Positions 26,443 to 36,839 of a stretch of 64,000 nt of DNA are shown in pieces. The notes beneath the pieces were generated by a model. That model had not been told where the DNA came from and did not search any database. It saw only the letters and a program-made list of their open reading frames with translations. The stretch's first letter is position 1. Each line of letters starts with the position of its first letter. Made by a program: the position numbers and the translations under genes. Origin of the DNA: Blastomyces gilchristii SLH14081 (Eukaryota > Ascomycota > Eurotiomycetes > Onygenales > Ajellomycetaceae); the NCBI RefSeq assembly GCF_000003855.2, contig NW_003101671.1, positions 684,702 through 748,701 on the forward strand. Reading direction: 5' to 3'.

Positions 26443-27563
26443 TGTTGTTTTTGTCTTTCTTTTTTTTTTTCGATTTGTTCTGCTGGTTTTTCCTTCTGAT
26501 TTATTCTATAAAAGTCAGGCGCGCACGCCGATTGGGGGATAGAGACGGCGTCCTTCCTAGTTTTTTCTCCTGACTTCGAGAACCTTTGGGGTTAAGGATG
26601 AATTTAGTAGTCTTCCTCCTCTAGGAGGAGATTTGACGCGCTGGAATGGTCCTCAGAAGCCAGCGCAATGGCGGGGAGAAAAGAGGGGAGAGGGGAGAGG
26701 GGAGAGGGGAGAGGGGAGAGGGGAGAGGGGAGAGAAGAAGAGAAGAGGAAGAGGAGAAGAGGAGGAGGAGGAGGAAGAAGAAGAAGAGGCAGAGCAGAGC
26801 AGAGCAGAAGAGAGGAGAAAAGAAAAAGAGAATTGGGAGACGAGGAGCGCTGGGCGAGGATAGATATAAGAAGGCGGAAGTTGAGAGAAGAGAGCAAGAA
26901 TGGGAGAATGGGAGAATGGAAGAGAGCAGGCGAAAGAAGGCGGTTGGGTTGGATGGGATGGATGGATCGGGCGGTGGAGAGAGAGAGGAGAGAATAATAG
27001 ACAGAGTGTGGGACGGAACGAATAATACGGAACGAGGAGCAGTACAGTACAGCGTAGAAGCATGTAACTTATGTATTTAAAACGAAAATGCAAAAATCAC
27101 CCCAAATGACGGCTCCACAGGGTAATAATACCAATAATACCACTCCTGCCGTTATTTTCTATGAGCAATTTTCCTGCTGTCCGGTTCCGCCGTTCTGCAA
27201 AAATAGCCTCTGGCAAAACACGGCAAAAACGGGATGCTGGCCCTTACCGTACCATCCATTACCACCCACCCACCCACCAACCGTTACAAATCATCACCCT
27301 CACCACCAACCACCAACCAGGCCATAATGTACGTGTATGGAGTAAGGTTCCAAGGTTTGCCACCATTGGCTGATGCTTCTTGCCATTGGTTAATGAAACC
27401 CTTCCAGCTTAGCTTTTAAGACAAAACCTTGAACGAAAAAATAAAAAATATGTTTTAGAAAAAAAGCAAATACGTTTGATACCAAGCCGGTCTCTCCCGC
27501 AGTACACGCCACCTTACAATACCATACCAGCTAATACCATTCTATACCCTGTGGCAGAAAGAC
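26443..27563. promoter_or_regulatory. upstream region of the H+-ATPase gene
   Basis: On the minus strand the 100 bases before the ATG contain TTTTATAGAATAAA (26,505-26,518) and an A-rich leader. Farther up is a purine-run repeat (listed separately), then balanced DNA up to the Copia LTR at 27,564. Open frames over the purine run encode only Arg/Glu/Gly repeats and are not genes. Confidence 0.45.
26671..26736 (+). repeat. (GGGGAGA)n purine tract, possible G-quadruplex
   Basis: About seven tandem GGGGAGA-type units on the plus strand continue into agaagag/gagg repeats to about 26,800. Runs of four G with 3-base spacers meet the usual G-quadruplex pattern. The tract lies 230-295 bases upstream of the H+-ATPase start, on the strand opposite to the coding strand. 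Confidence 0.75.
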
Positions 27564-27640
27564 TGTTGATGATTACTACACCTACCCTAGTCACGTGCCA
27601 CCCCAACCTATTTAGTGTAACTCGCGTAGATAGATCACAC
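27564..27640 (+). repeat. Copia LTR start, second copy
   Basis: It begins TGTTGATGATTACTACACC and matches the reverse complement of 6,151-6,220 over about 66 bases with a 4-base gap and one substitution, ending near ctcgcgtag (27,629). After a shared GAT(C/T)ACA it diverges into very AT-rich sequence. It is either a solo or truncated LTR, or the start of a second Copia element whose body is mutated beyond recognition. Confidence 0.7.
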
Positions 27641-28112
27641 AACTGAAAATAAATATTTAATAAAAATATAATAATAAATAATAAATAAATATTAATTATT
27701 ATTACTGAGTAATTATAACTTTTATAATTAATTACTTTTATTTATTATATATAAATATAAAATAAAATCTCTATATATTAATATTAATATAAAATATAAA
27801 AATATAAGCTTTATAAATAGTTATTTTAAATATTTACAGCTTAGTATAAAATATACTACTATACTAGTAATTAAAAGCATTTATAAATAATATTAAAACT
27901 GATAAAAAATGATTATAACTTCTATCTATATAAATTATATAATTAAAACTCACTAGTTAGTTAACTCTGTTAATTAAATAAGTGATAAGAATAAAGATAA
28001 GAAAATATAAAGCTTTTCACTTAGTTAATTTTATAAGTTTGAGCTCAGCACTGATATTATTCTCAGATAAATATTATAGTCTTTAACTGTATATATCTAT
28101 AATTGAAGAATA
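27641..28112 (+). mobile_element. extremely AT-rich repeat remnant with a LINE 3' end
   Basis: Nearly pure A/T sequence contains few C or G. The last part (about 28,040-28,112) aligns to the LINE 3' UTR seen at 1,250-1,320: cagataaatattatagtc against caggtagatgtcatagtc, then atctataattgaagaata. All differences checked are C-to-T or G-to-A. It is therefore a heavily mutated, 5'-truncated LINE copy. The origin of 27,641-28,040 cannot be told. Confidence 0.6.
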
Positions 28113-29548
28113 GCTTCTTTCAGCAATATTTATTGTATGTATGAATTGAATCATGATTAAATACATTCTGTACAATTCAGCGCAGAGCTTTGTTCTCTGC
28201 AATGCTGCGGGGGCGCAGGGCGGCGGGCAACGCAAGCCTTTGGAAGTTGCGACGACGCATCAATAATGCATCATGCTGTCCGCCCAACAACGACATTTGT
28301 GTGCCATCTTCGCCGCCAAGGTGCGAATAATATTGTCATTTCATCCCTTGGCGGAGCGGCTTGGCGAGGGTTCTGACGCTTGGCGCTGGTGCGGAGTGGA
28401 AAAAGCGGGATTGAAGAGGACCGGGGGCTTGGCGGGGGGGAGTGGGTGGGAGAGCAATTCCTTGGCTGTTTGGTTTTTGTGTTTGTTCTTGTGTTGCGCC
28501 GGGAATTGGTATAGTATTATTGGGTTATATTGTGCGATGGTGGGAGATGGTGAATTTTTGAGATGTGGGGTATTTGTTCAACACAGACAAGGGGGTGGGA
28601 AGGGGATATATAGAGGACGACCAACCGGCTAGCGGAGGATAGATAATGGATGGATTAGACAATCGTGTTAAGTACAAAACTCCTTGTCAGGTTAGTTACC
28701 ATTTGGTACTACGGAGTATAGAAGATCCTGTTGTGGTTGACTTAAACTAACTTAAACTCCGATTAGGTTGCAAGCTATCTCTGTGGACGGGGTCGAGCCC
28801 TTGCTTGCTTGGGGGGTGATTTGCTCTGTTTTTCTGCCTGCAATATCCTTTCTGAAAATTGGTGCAACCCGTTTATCTTACTGATATCTATAATTGCCCG
28901 TAATTTATTAGCATGGAAGCGATGGATTTTTGCAAAGGGAATGGAGGGACACTGTTGGGTATGTATGTACATTGTACATTGTACAGTCAGTCCATATCTT
29001 CATTCTACTTGGCACTGGGGACGGGGACCACCGCTAACTTATATCCACAACGGGCCCTAGACACTGCACTGGCTAAGGCTGCGGGGACCTTGCATTGGAT
29101 CGCGAGATGGGGTTACTGAGATAACTCGCTCTCTCCACAGCCAAGAAAGAGCTGGCAGCAGGATATGCCTTTTTACCTGTAAGTTATATATATATATGAG
29201 GCATTGACAGGAAAACTCTGGCTTACTGATGCTCTCAACTCCGCGGTCTGTCTGTCTGTCGCTTCTCATTTGAATCAATAAATATCCCATCAAACAGACC
29301 AATCATGCATACTACGCGATGGTTAGTTAGTGGCAATACTCCCCGCTGTTGCAGGCCCGGCCCAAGCCAGCCCAATCTGACTCTGACAAGTCCGCGACGC
29401 CCAGCACCGAATGTGGAGAGAGAACACCCGCTCCAAAAACCTGGGGATATTCGAGAACCAGGAATTCACCATCGGAGAAACTGCACATACTTCAGGCTTT
29501 TGAAGATAAAAAGGATAGAAAATAATAATAGAAAAATAAACATGAGCT
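28113..29548. other. gene-poor spacer
   Basis: Balanced composition returns abruptly near 28,180 (gctgcgggggcgcagggcggcgggc). Short open frames, including one of 119 codons at 28,273, show no motif and no credible start context. I see no RNA gene. The last 100 bases are the leader of the DUF7730-like gene. Confidence 0.45.
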
Positions 29549-30340
29549 ATGGTTGTCGACGCGATCAGGACCATCCTCAGGACTATCTTATTATCAGTTG
29601 TTGCATGTCTCTTCCTGCCCGTCTACCCTTGCTTCATCGTCAGCTTCGCTGCTGAGAAAGCCGCTGATGAGCGGAGGGCAGAGGGCCTCATGGAGCCCAT
29701 CGTGGGCCTGGCTTCAACAAACCCAGAAGAGAGAAGAAAGCTTTCCATAACCCCCTCCATGCTTGAGGAGGGTCACTCCTCCAACGGCCGTGCGAACGGC
29801 GTCAATAACGTTCTCACGAACAACAGCACCTCGTTCGATGCGGCGCGCAGCAAGGACAGGCCGAACAGGGTCGGGAGACTATTATCCAAACTGCCATTTG
29901 CCAAACCTCCCCGAGTTCCTTTATTATCACATTTCTTTTCATTCGCACGTTCGCCATCCCCATCGACTGGTGCCCCGCACTTCAAAACCCAACAATCGCC
30001 CTTCTTTAGGCGGCTGCCTCTCGAAATCCGCCTGGCAATATACCATCACGCCCTCTCCTGCCATCGCGTCCACCTCGTCAGAATCCCTGGGAAAGTGGCC
30101 AGTTTTGCCTGTGCGGAGGGTACCGAGAAGGGATATACATGTTTCAAGGGCCGGGGGGAGGAATATGCCTGTTTGTCTACCAACCTTCATCATCCAATGG
30201 TGGGTTATGGGCCTATTTCCTTTGGCAATCTGCCGCAGGAGCTGGAAGCGGCCCCCGTGACGTTCGCGGACGGCGCAAAGAGAGGCATCGTTGGCGCTTT
30301 GGATTTGTTATCTGTTTGTCGGCAAGTGTATGTATGGTTT

Positions 30341-30372
<32 letters not shown>

Positions 30373-30629
30373 AACTACCTTTACTTTTGTAGTATTTATC
30401 TGTTTTATACTAACTCCGACAAAACAGCTACACCGAAGCAATCACAGTGCTGTACAAACACCTGATATTCCAAATGGACCTAATCACTCTCCTGGCCTTC
30501 TCAATCTCCATCCCCGAACCCCACCTCAAAGCAATCACAAAACTCGAAATCAGCGGGCCGCGGCTCAACTACGTAGACTCCTGCTACTACCTCCAATATC
30601 TACCCTCATTCCGCCAAATTCGCCGACCC

Positions 30630-30715
<86 letters not shown>

Positions 30716-31544
30716 GTCGCCATCACCACGACAGTCCCGCTCATCCTCCGCCACCTCCTCAACCACCCAACAAGCAAACAACCCCAACCCCAACCGCATC
30801 GCCAAACCCCCCACCATCCCATCCCCAACCCTCTACAAAATCAACCGAAAACTCACCTCCTTCACCCGCTACCGCGCCCAGGACATTCCCATCTACACCC
30901 CGCGCCCCCCCACCGCCTGGGAAGAGACATGCACCTGCCTCCTCCCGCGCCTCTCGGGTCTCTGCGAGCTGCGCATCTCGCTCAAGCGGCCCTGGGCCTT
31001 CAGCGAGCGGTGCATCTCCGCGGCGGGAGCGGTTTTTCTGCTGCGCCCGCTGGTGGAGGCTGTCGCCGCCGCTGACGGCCCACGACGGTGGGGGTGCCAA
31101 GTTAGCGCTCTACGCGTGTTTGAGGTGTGGGTTGATTGGGAGGAGGGGGTGGAGGGGCATGGGTGGGCGGAGAAGGGGGTGTGGCCGGTGCGGAGGGGTA
31201 GGACGGCGCTGCCGGGGGAGGGGTTGGAGGGGCTTGAGACGGAGGAGGTGGATATGTGGAGGCCTAGTGCGTTTTTGTTGGAGAGGGGGAGTCGAGCGGC
31301 TTTGCTTCAGCAGGAGGGGTGGGAGGTGTGGGGGGATGAGCGGTGGGAGTCGTATTTGGTGAAGGGGGAAAATAAGGATAAGGATAATGATAAGAGGGGT
31401 CGGGAGGGTGAGGAGGTAGAGGGGGACGAGAGTGAAGATGGAGATGGATATGAGGAGGAGAAAGGGGGGAAGCTATGGCAGGACGCGCCGTTTAAGGTGA
31501 TTCGGTCCTTTGAATCGAGCGATTCGAGGAGGGATTCTTGGTGA
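29549..31544 (+). CDS. DUF7730-like protein with N-terminal membrane segment and poly-Ser tract
   Basis: Exons 29549-30327 and 30428-31544, with an intron (gtatgt...acag) of 100 bases, join in phase to about 631 residues. Residues 11-34 are hydrophobic (TILLSVVACLFLPVYPCFIVSFAA), so the protein is probably membrane-bound or secreted. At 151-169, PFFRRLPLEIRLAIYHHAL, and across the splice site CRQVYTEAITVLYKH, give the F-box-like start and the 'tCRqiy-EA--iLY' signature of the large ascomycete DUF7730 family, whose function is unknown. The second exon carries about 28-30 consecutive Ser encoded by (TCA)n, then a Pro/Thr-rich stretch and an acidic, Lys-rich C-terminus. The poly-Ser length probably varies between strains. 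The start Met is the first one compatible with the membrane segment. Confidence 0.72.
30630..30714 (+). repeat. (TCA)n microsatellite inside a coding exon
   Basis: About 28 uninterrupted TCA units lie in the Ser frame of the DUF7730-like gene, followed by tcgtcgcca. Uniform codon use shows replication-slippage growth rather than selection for serine as such. In the opposite strand the same run gives spurious Met or Asp repeats. Confidence 0.95.
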
Positions 31545-34500
31545 TGCGTTCGTTGTATCGGAGGTTTAGTTAACCTTTTTTGGCACCGCGATCCGCTAAT
31601 CGCAGCCAGTCAATCGGTCGGTATTCCAAGGTTGTCGGTACCCTTTGTCGTTAAGAGGATGTGATCCCTTGGCTTCTGTTTACTTCATTTTTCTTTTTCC
31701 CTACAATCCAATGAGCATATTTGATATATGTCTTTACCAATCCTACCAGTTTCTTATATGTGAATATACCCAAGCCACTGTCTGCAACCACAGATAAGAG
31801 GTCACGAGGACAGGCTGGCTTTGGATATAGTATCTTCCCGCATGATTCCCCCGTTTGTTTGAGCGACTTTATATAGCGTTTTTTCTTATTCATTACATAT
31901 CTTGTATGAAACTTGAAACATGCTCATACCGTCAAATCTTTTCCATCACATTTCAGATGTTATGGTAGATGGGATGATATGCTACAGACCTCTCACCATC
32001 CATTCGCAATATACGTAAGTAGTAAGTGGTAAGTACTTCCCAGCTGCTATATTTATTGCCAGCGGCATGTCTCGTTCTCTTCCATGAACCGGGGATGTAA
32101 TTTTTACAAAAAGTTCTCGGTATGTAATTGTATTTCTCAAACCTGCTGTAATTGCCAATTACTATATATATATATAACTATGTATGTACATGTATATATA
32201 TATATATATATATACTCCGTATATATATATCTATATCTACCTTGGTAGCCTTGAATATTACCGCGCTAGGCTGGAAAGAATTAGACTAGTGCCAATTGCA
32301 ATAAATCCCGCACCCGAATAGGCTAGGCCGCGGCCGAAAAGGGAAATTGACACCATCGGTGGGGGCGCAATCAATGATCAATCAGCCTTGGAACGGAACG
32401 AGCGACACTGCGACAGAGTTTCCATCGTTTAATTGTTTATGAAAGGGACATGTAATCTACATGCATGTATGTACTGTACAATATTAGAGGGTGTAAGAAT
32501 AAGAGAGAGAAGAGAATGTAATTTATTTTAATTATTTCAAAGAGTCTACCTAGGAAAAGAAGGATTAATTTTTTTCTCTCTCTTTTTTTTTTTTAAGAAA
32601 AAAAAATGTCGAAAAGAAATCACATCACTGGGAGAAGTCTTCCGGACTGAGCTGGGCTACCGGCAAAACAAACTTTCTTTTCTTTATTTGTTTTTCTTCT
32701 TACAGTACGTATTATTTTATTGATATTTTACATATTTCATGGTTTTTTTTTTTTCCTTTTTGCAACTTAAGCTCAAATACAAGCGCTATTCTAGAAGGTC
32801 TACAGAAGCAACCAAGCATTGCTTGACTGTCTTGGCTGACGTTGCTGAGAAAGTGTGCGGCTTTGATTGGCGCGGCTGGTTCTGTAGTAACTACAGAGTA
32901 GTAGTATCTGTGTAGTGTCTGTGTATCGTATCTCTAGCTCCTCCTTCCTTCTAGCTGGAGCAGTTCAGCTATACTCATTATAATAATAATAATTTATTAT
33001 TAGGCACATATATTAATCAGACGAATGTGTAGGTCTGTCTGTGCTGTGAATCGTGATGATTGCAGGTGAGATATTGTATTTATTTTCTGCTGACTTTTCA
33101 GGCAGAATTTCTCGTAGCCGATCTCATTAATTTTTTTCCTTTTTCTGATATATTAGAGTTAAGGTTTTCTTTGCAAAACATATGACTGGTATTGATTGGT
33201 ATTGTATTGGTATTGATGTAAGCCCCACCGTGCGTGGTAAGTGCGTGGGTATTGTGTGGCGGGGTGAGTGGCAGTCGGCTCTGCGGCATGTGGGGGATGT
33301 CTTCCTGCCTGGAGAGAGTTATCTATTGTTGAGGGTCCCGGGTTGATTCGGCCCTTCTACCAGCAGTTGCGCTCGCTGGTGGTGATTTTGCCCCAGTAGC
33401 CTAGATCTATTATGTACTCCCGGTCTGTAGGTATAAGGTACAGAGTGCTGTCGGTGACACGGGTGAGAAAATGAGCCTTTTTTTTTTTCATGAGGCTGCA
33501 TCGGTTGTTCTTAACGCCACGGGTTCTCGGAATAAATGTGAGTATTCTGAGACATTTGAAATGTAGAGGAATAAATGAAAAGTTAAGTAACTTAGTTGGA
33601 TAAATCTTATATATATATACATACAGAGGTGGTTGAACTCTGCTCGCTTATATATATATATATAGATAGTGTCAGTAGCATTTTCATTACCGTCTCATCT
33701 CCGAGATTATCATAACCTTCAAATCAACAGTTAACATGTCTATCTATCTCTCTTGAACTGGTTCCTGTATCTCTCTCCTCTTTTCTTCTCCTTTAGTCGT
33801 GCCCTCTTTTCAAATTTTGAATCTCATTCTGTGAATAAATAATAAATTCTAACCGAATGAACCTCCAATGACTAGTGATACAATATGAATCCATCTAAGT
33901 TCTTTTGATGAAGCAAGAACTCTCACTTCATCAACTCAACTCCCGCGGAGCCTATAGTTAATAGTTATGCGCATACATGAGAATGCCTGTGGTGATCCTC
34001 AGAAACTAGCTCATAATCCATAACTAACTACTCAACTCAATGAAGGATTGAAGGATTGAAGGATTGATTGATCCCCTGCTCCCTGCTCAGAGGGATTTTT
34101 AATTATCTACAAGGAGATTGCCAGTGAACTCGGAGATCCATCCAACTTGTACGGAGTACTCTATACGGAGTAGATTGAAGATTACCTGGTTACCTCGCAA
34201 TAATATACAATACCGGGATGACGATTGGAGAATTATTCCGCACTGAACAAAGAACTAGTTAACGACAAAAATGAGAATTATTATATGGTAAAATCCTCAC
34301 ACACACCCGGGTCCGTCATTATTATAGCTTGGTTTTGAGGCTTTTCTTTTTCTTTTTCTTTTTCTTTTTCTTTCTTTCTTTCCGTTAAGTTACCCCACGA
34401 TTCACGGGAGATTAATGCGGGCGGGCGCCGGAAAAGGAAAAAGAAAACAAGAGAGTATGGCATGTGTTCCGCGCGTTCTTTGAAATTTCAAAACCCTGCT

Positions 34501-35595
34501 TTAACTGATTTGCAGCACTGGTAACTTAATCTGTACTGCGCGTTGTAGTTACTTCTTCAATCCAACTCGGGGGGAAAACGTGAGCAAGGCATAGGCTGTG
34601 AATGAATGATGTGAGTGATGCAATGATGCATGCAAAGTCCGAGATGAGGACTAGAAGAGAGGAGGGAATCTGAAGATGGCATGGCAATTGGCGGTGAGGA
34701 GGACAATCCCAGTGTCATATGTTCTCAAAATACTGTAGATATTTAGTTACTCTAAATATCTAAAGAATAATCACTGGCTACAGCAACGACACTTTGACCT
34801 TTCCCCCTTCTCTCTTCTCTCTTCTCTCTAACTTACTCGGTCAAATCAACACCAGACAATGACCGTGTTTTTCTTTTCTTTTCTTTCTCCCCTCACACGC
34901 CTCTTTCAAACCATAACTCGCTCGTGCAACAACCCCACGCCCGCCCTGCATAACGACGCCACCCCGTGCCCACGAGAAACAAAACCAAAAAGCTCATTCA
35001 GGTGTTCTCCTTCGTGTTGACCTCCCTCCCGATTCCCTGGTCGTGTGAGCGCGCGGATAACCCAGTAGCAGTGCATTGAAGAGGTTGAAGAGATCTCTGG
35101 ACAGCGCCCGCAAACTCCGCGTAGACAAATGACCGGCAATGGCTCATCCACACAGGTAATGTAATCTCTAAGGGCCTGTTCGGTGACCCCGTCCAGGGCC
35201 GTATAAAGTCCGCACAGTCCCAGCTTGTACAGCCCTGGACGGCTCTGGCCGGGGTTATACACGCTAACCTGGCCGGATAAGGCCTTCTGTTCGGTACATT
35301 CTGCGTATAACTCTGTACAACTCGCCAAGCATGCCAAGCTGACAGCATATTTAGCTGAAAAAGTGATAACGTAATCAACCACCTAACGCTCGTTTCCACC
35401 TAACGCTCGCTATTTCGCTACTTCTATGATGGAATCAACCCAATAATATCTTAACAACGCAATTAGATTTTAAGATAAAATATTATTATATGATGAAAAT
35501 ATATACATAGAATTACATATAAAAATATATAGCTAATCTTATAGATGCTTGTTTGACTCAATAACTTGCTCAGAACATAAAATCTTGAGTGAAGA
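31545..35595. other. 4-kb intergenic region with simple repeats
   Basis: No gene recognised. It holds an (AT)n run at 32,162-32,230 with atgtacatgtat palindromes, poly-T/poly-A tracts near 32,580-32,610 and 32,735-32,760, and a TTTTTC repeat at 34,340-34,382. It becomes AT-richer after 35,400 towards the repeat block. An open frame at 34,906-35,382 (minus, 158 codons) overlaps a stem-loop sequence and has no recognisable family. Confidence 0.5.
35175..35295. repeat. GC-rich stem-loop, possible miniature transposon remnant
   Basis: An 11-bp perfect inverted repeat (ccgtccagggc at 35,189-35,199; gccctggacgg at 35,232-35,242) lies between two direct copies of ctgttcggt (about 35,176 and 35,287). 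The start gggcctgttcggtgacc resembles termini of hAT-type miniature elements. No target duplication was confirmed. Confidence 0.35.
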
Positions 35596-35684
35596 CAGCC
35601 CCGGTGGCCGAATGGTTAATGCGGCCACCCGGTAGCGCCTTGGCGTGGGAAATCAAGGCGCGTGGGTTCGAAACCCGTAGGGGA
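35596..35684 (+). ncRNA. tRNA-like sequence with A and B boxes (tRNA relic or SINE head)
   Basis: It has TGGCCGAATGG (35,605-35,615), close to the Pol III A box, and GGTTCGAAACC (35,665-35,675), a perfect B box. Between them is an 8-bp hairpin (gcgccttg / caaggcgc) like a long variable arm, which suggests a Ser- or Leu-type ancestor. The acceptor ends pair only partly (GCCCC with GGGG) and no proper anticodon stem forms, so it is not a normal tRNA gene. It keeps its CpG sites and ends 17 bases before an LTR. Confidence 0.55.
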
Positions 35685-35700
35685 TACATTAAATCCAAGA

Positions 35701-35802
35701 TGTGATTCAAAGGTTGCTTGAGCCAGCGTACAATTACAGGCGTACGCCGGCTTCTTATATATATTATCTAAATTAATTAGTGGCCGCTAGGGCCTCTTTA
35801 CA
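35701..35802 (+). repeat. short LTR, left end of the composite element
   Basis: It runs from TGTGATTCAAAG to CCTCTTTACA, 102 bp. It matches the reverse complement of 44,695-44,798 at about 80%, with differences mostly C/T and G/A. The core gccagcgta...caggcgtacgccggc keeps its CpG sites in both copies although surrounding DNA has lost them. Confidence 0.65.
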
Positions 35803-35893
35803 TTCATAAGTGTGTTTAAAAGTGACTGTGTTATTATTCAGTAGTTATACATTCTTCTGAATCACATTCTTCTCTATCAGATTCAGTCACGCC

Positions 35894-36407
35894 TAGACTG
35901 ACTATGTAATTATATTTGAAATCAGAATCAGATTTTTTAATAGTTTCATTATTAATTTAACTAATTTTATTACACACTTTTAACATTAAATAGTAGTCTT
36001 ATACTGTTTTAATAAGACTTACTATCTACTCTTATTACATTTTTCAAATAAGATTATAATTTTCACTTCTCAATTTAAATTATTTTTATTGCTTTAAATG
36101 ACTTTAAATCTCATTTAAGTGTTATCAAAAAGTGTTACTTTTTAAAAAATTAAAAATAGTTTAAAAAAACCTTAAAATGTCTAAAAATAGTAACTTTATA
36201 TTAAGAATAAGATTAAATGAGATTAAATAAGACTACTTTCTTATTTTTTTCAAGTTATAATTTCATTTTAAGATCTGATATATAGTTACTTTACATGTTT
36301 TTTTAATAACTAGTCTCAGTGAAATTCATATCAAGAAATATATAAGATCAGATTAAATAAAATTAAATATAAAATTTATAATTTCAGTAGTCAGTCTAGT
36401 TACATCT
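35894..36407 (+). mobile_element. ~0.5-kb non-autonomous TIR element (MITE-like)
   Basis: This segment is absent from the matching place in the right arm (between cagtcatgct and catataatc near 44,600), so it was inserted later into the left arm. Its ends are inverted copies of tagactgact, with a TA at each edge as in Tc1/mariner-type insertions. It has no open frame of note. About 85% of it recurs inverted at 47,510-47,940. Confidence 0.62.
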
Positions 36408-36839
36408 ATATAATTATAATATACACTCTAACTTTATACAGATTAGTATATTACTAGTATTTATAATAGTGTAGTCTATTTCTGATTCAGCTAGTATTTT
36501 ATATATACTCTTATAAAGAAACTTTTACTATATTATATTACTTATTTATTAACTTTTTTCATTCTTTAATTATCTTCTTTATTATTATTATCATTTAATA
36601 TTATTATCTTATTCAAGATTTCTATCTCTTCTTCTATTTAACACTTTCTATCTGTTTATCTATTATATTATATATATTTCTAGTAATAACTCTCTGTTCT
36701 TATAATAAGTGTTTTTATAGTACTTATATCAGACAGTTCATTAGCAGTAAGTATAATATATTATAAAATATGATTATAACTTGTTTATCTTCTAACAATT
36801 ATCAGAATATACTATTATAAATAACACATCTTCTTCATC

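Noticed and set aside
26633..27080. Arg/Glu-rich open frames
   Set aside because: They translate the purine repeat in all frames and lie in the H+-ATPase promoter.
28273..28632. 119-codon open frame
   Set aside because: No motif, no leader or intron context, and composition that fits chance in GC-rich DNA.
34906..35382. 158-codon minus-strand frame
   Set aside because: It overlaps the stem-loop element and an alternative frame of similar length. No recognisable domain.
35596..35684. functional tRNA-Ser or tRNA-Leu gene
   Set aside because: A and B boxes are good, but the acceptor stem mispairs and no 5-bp anticodon stem with a 7-base loop can be formed.
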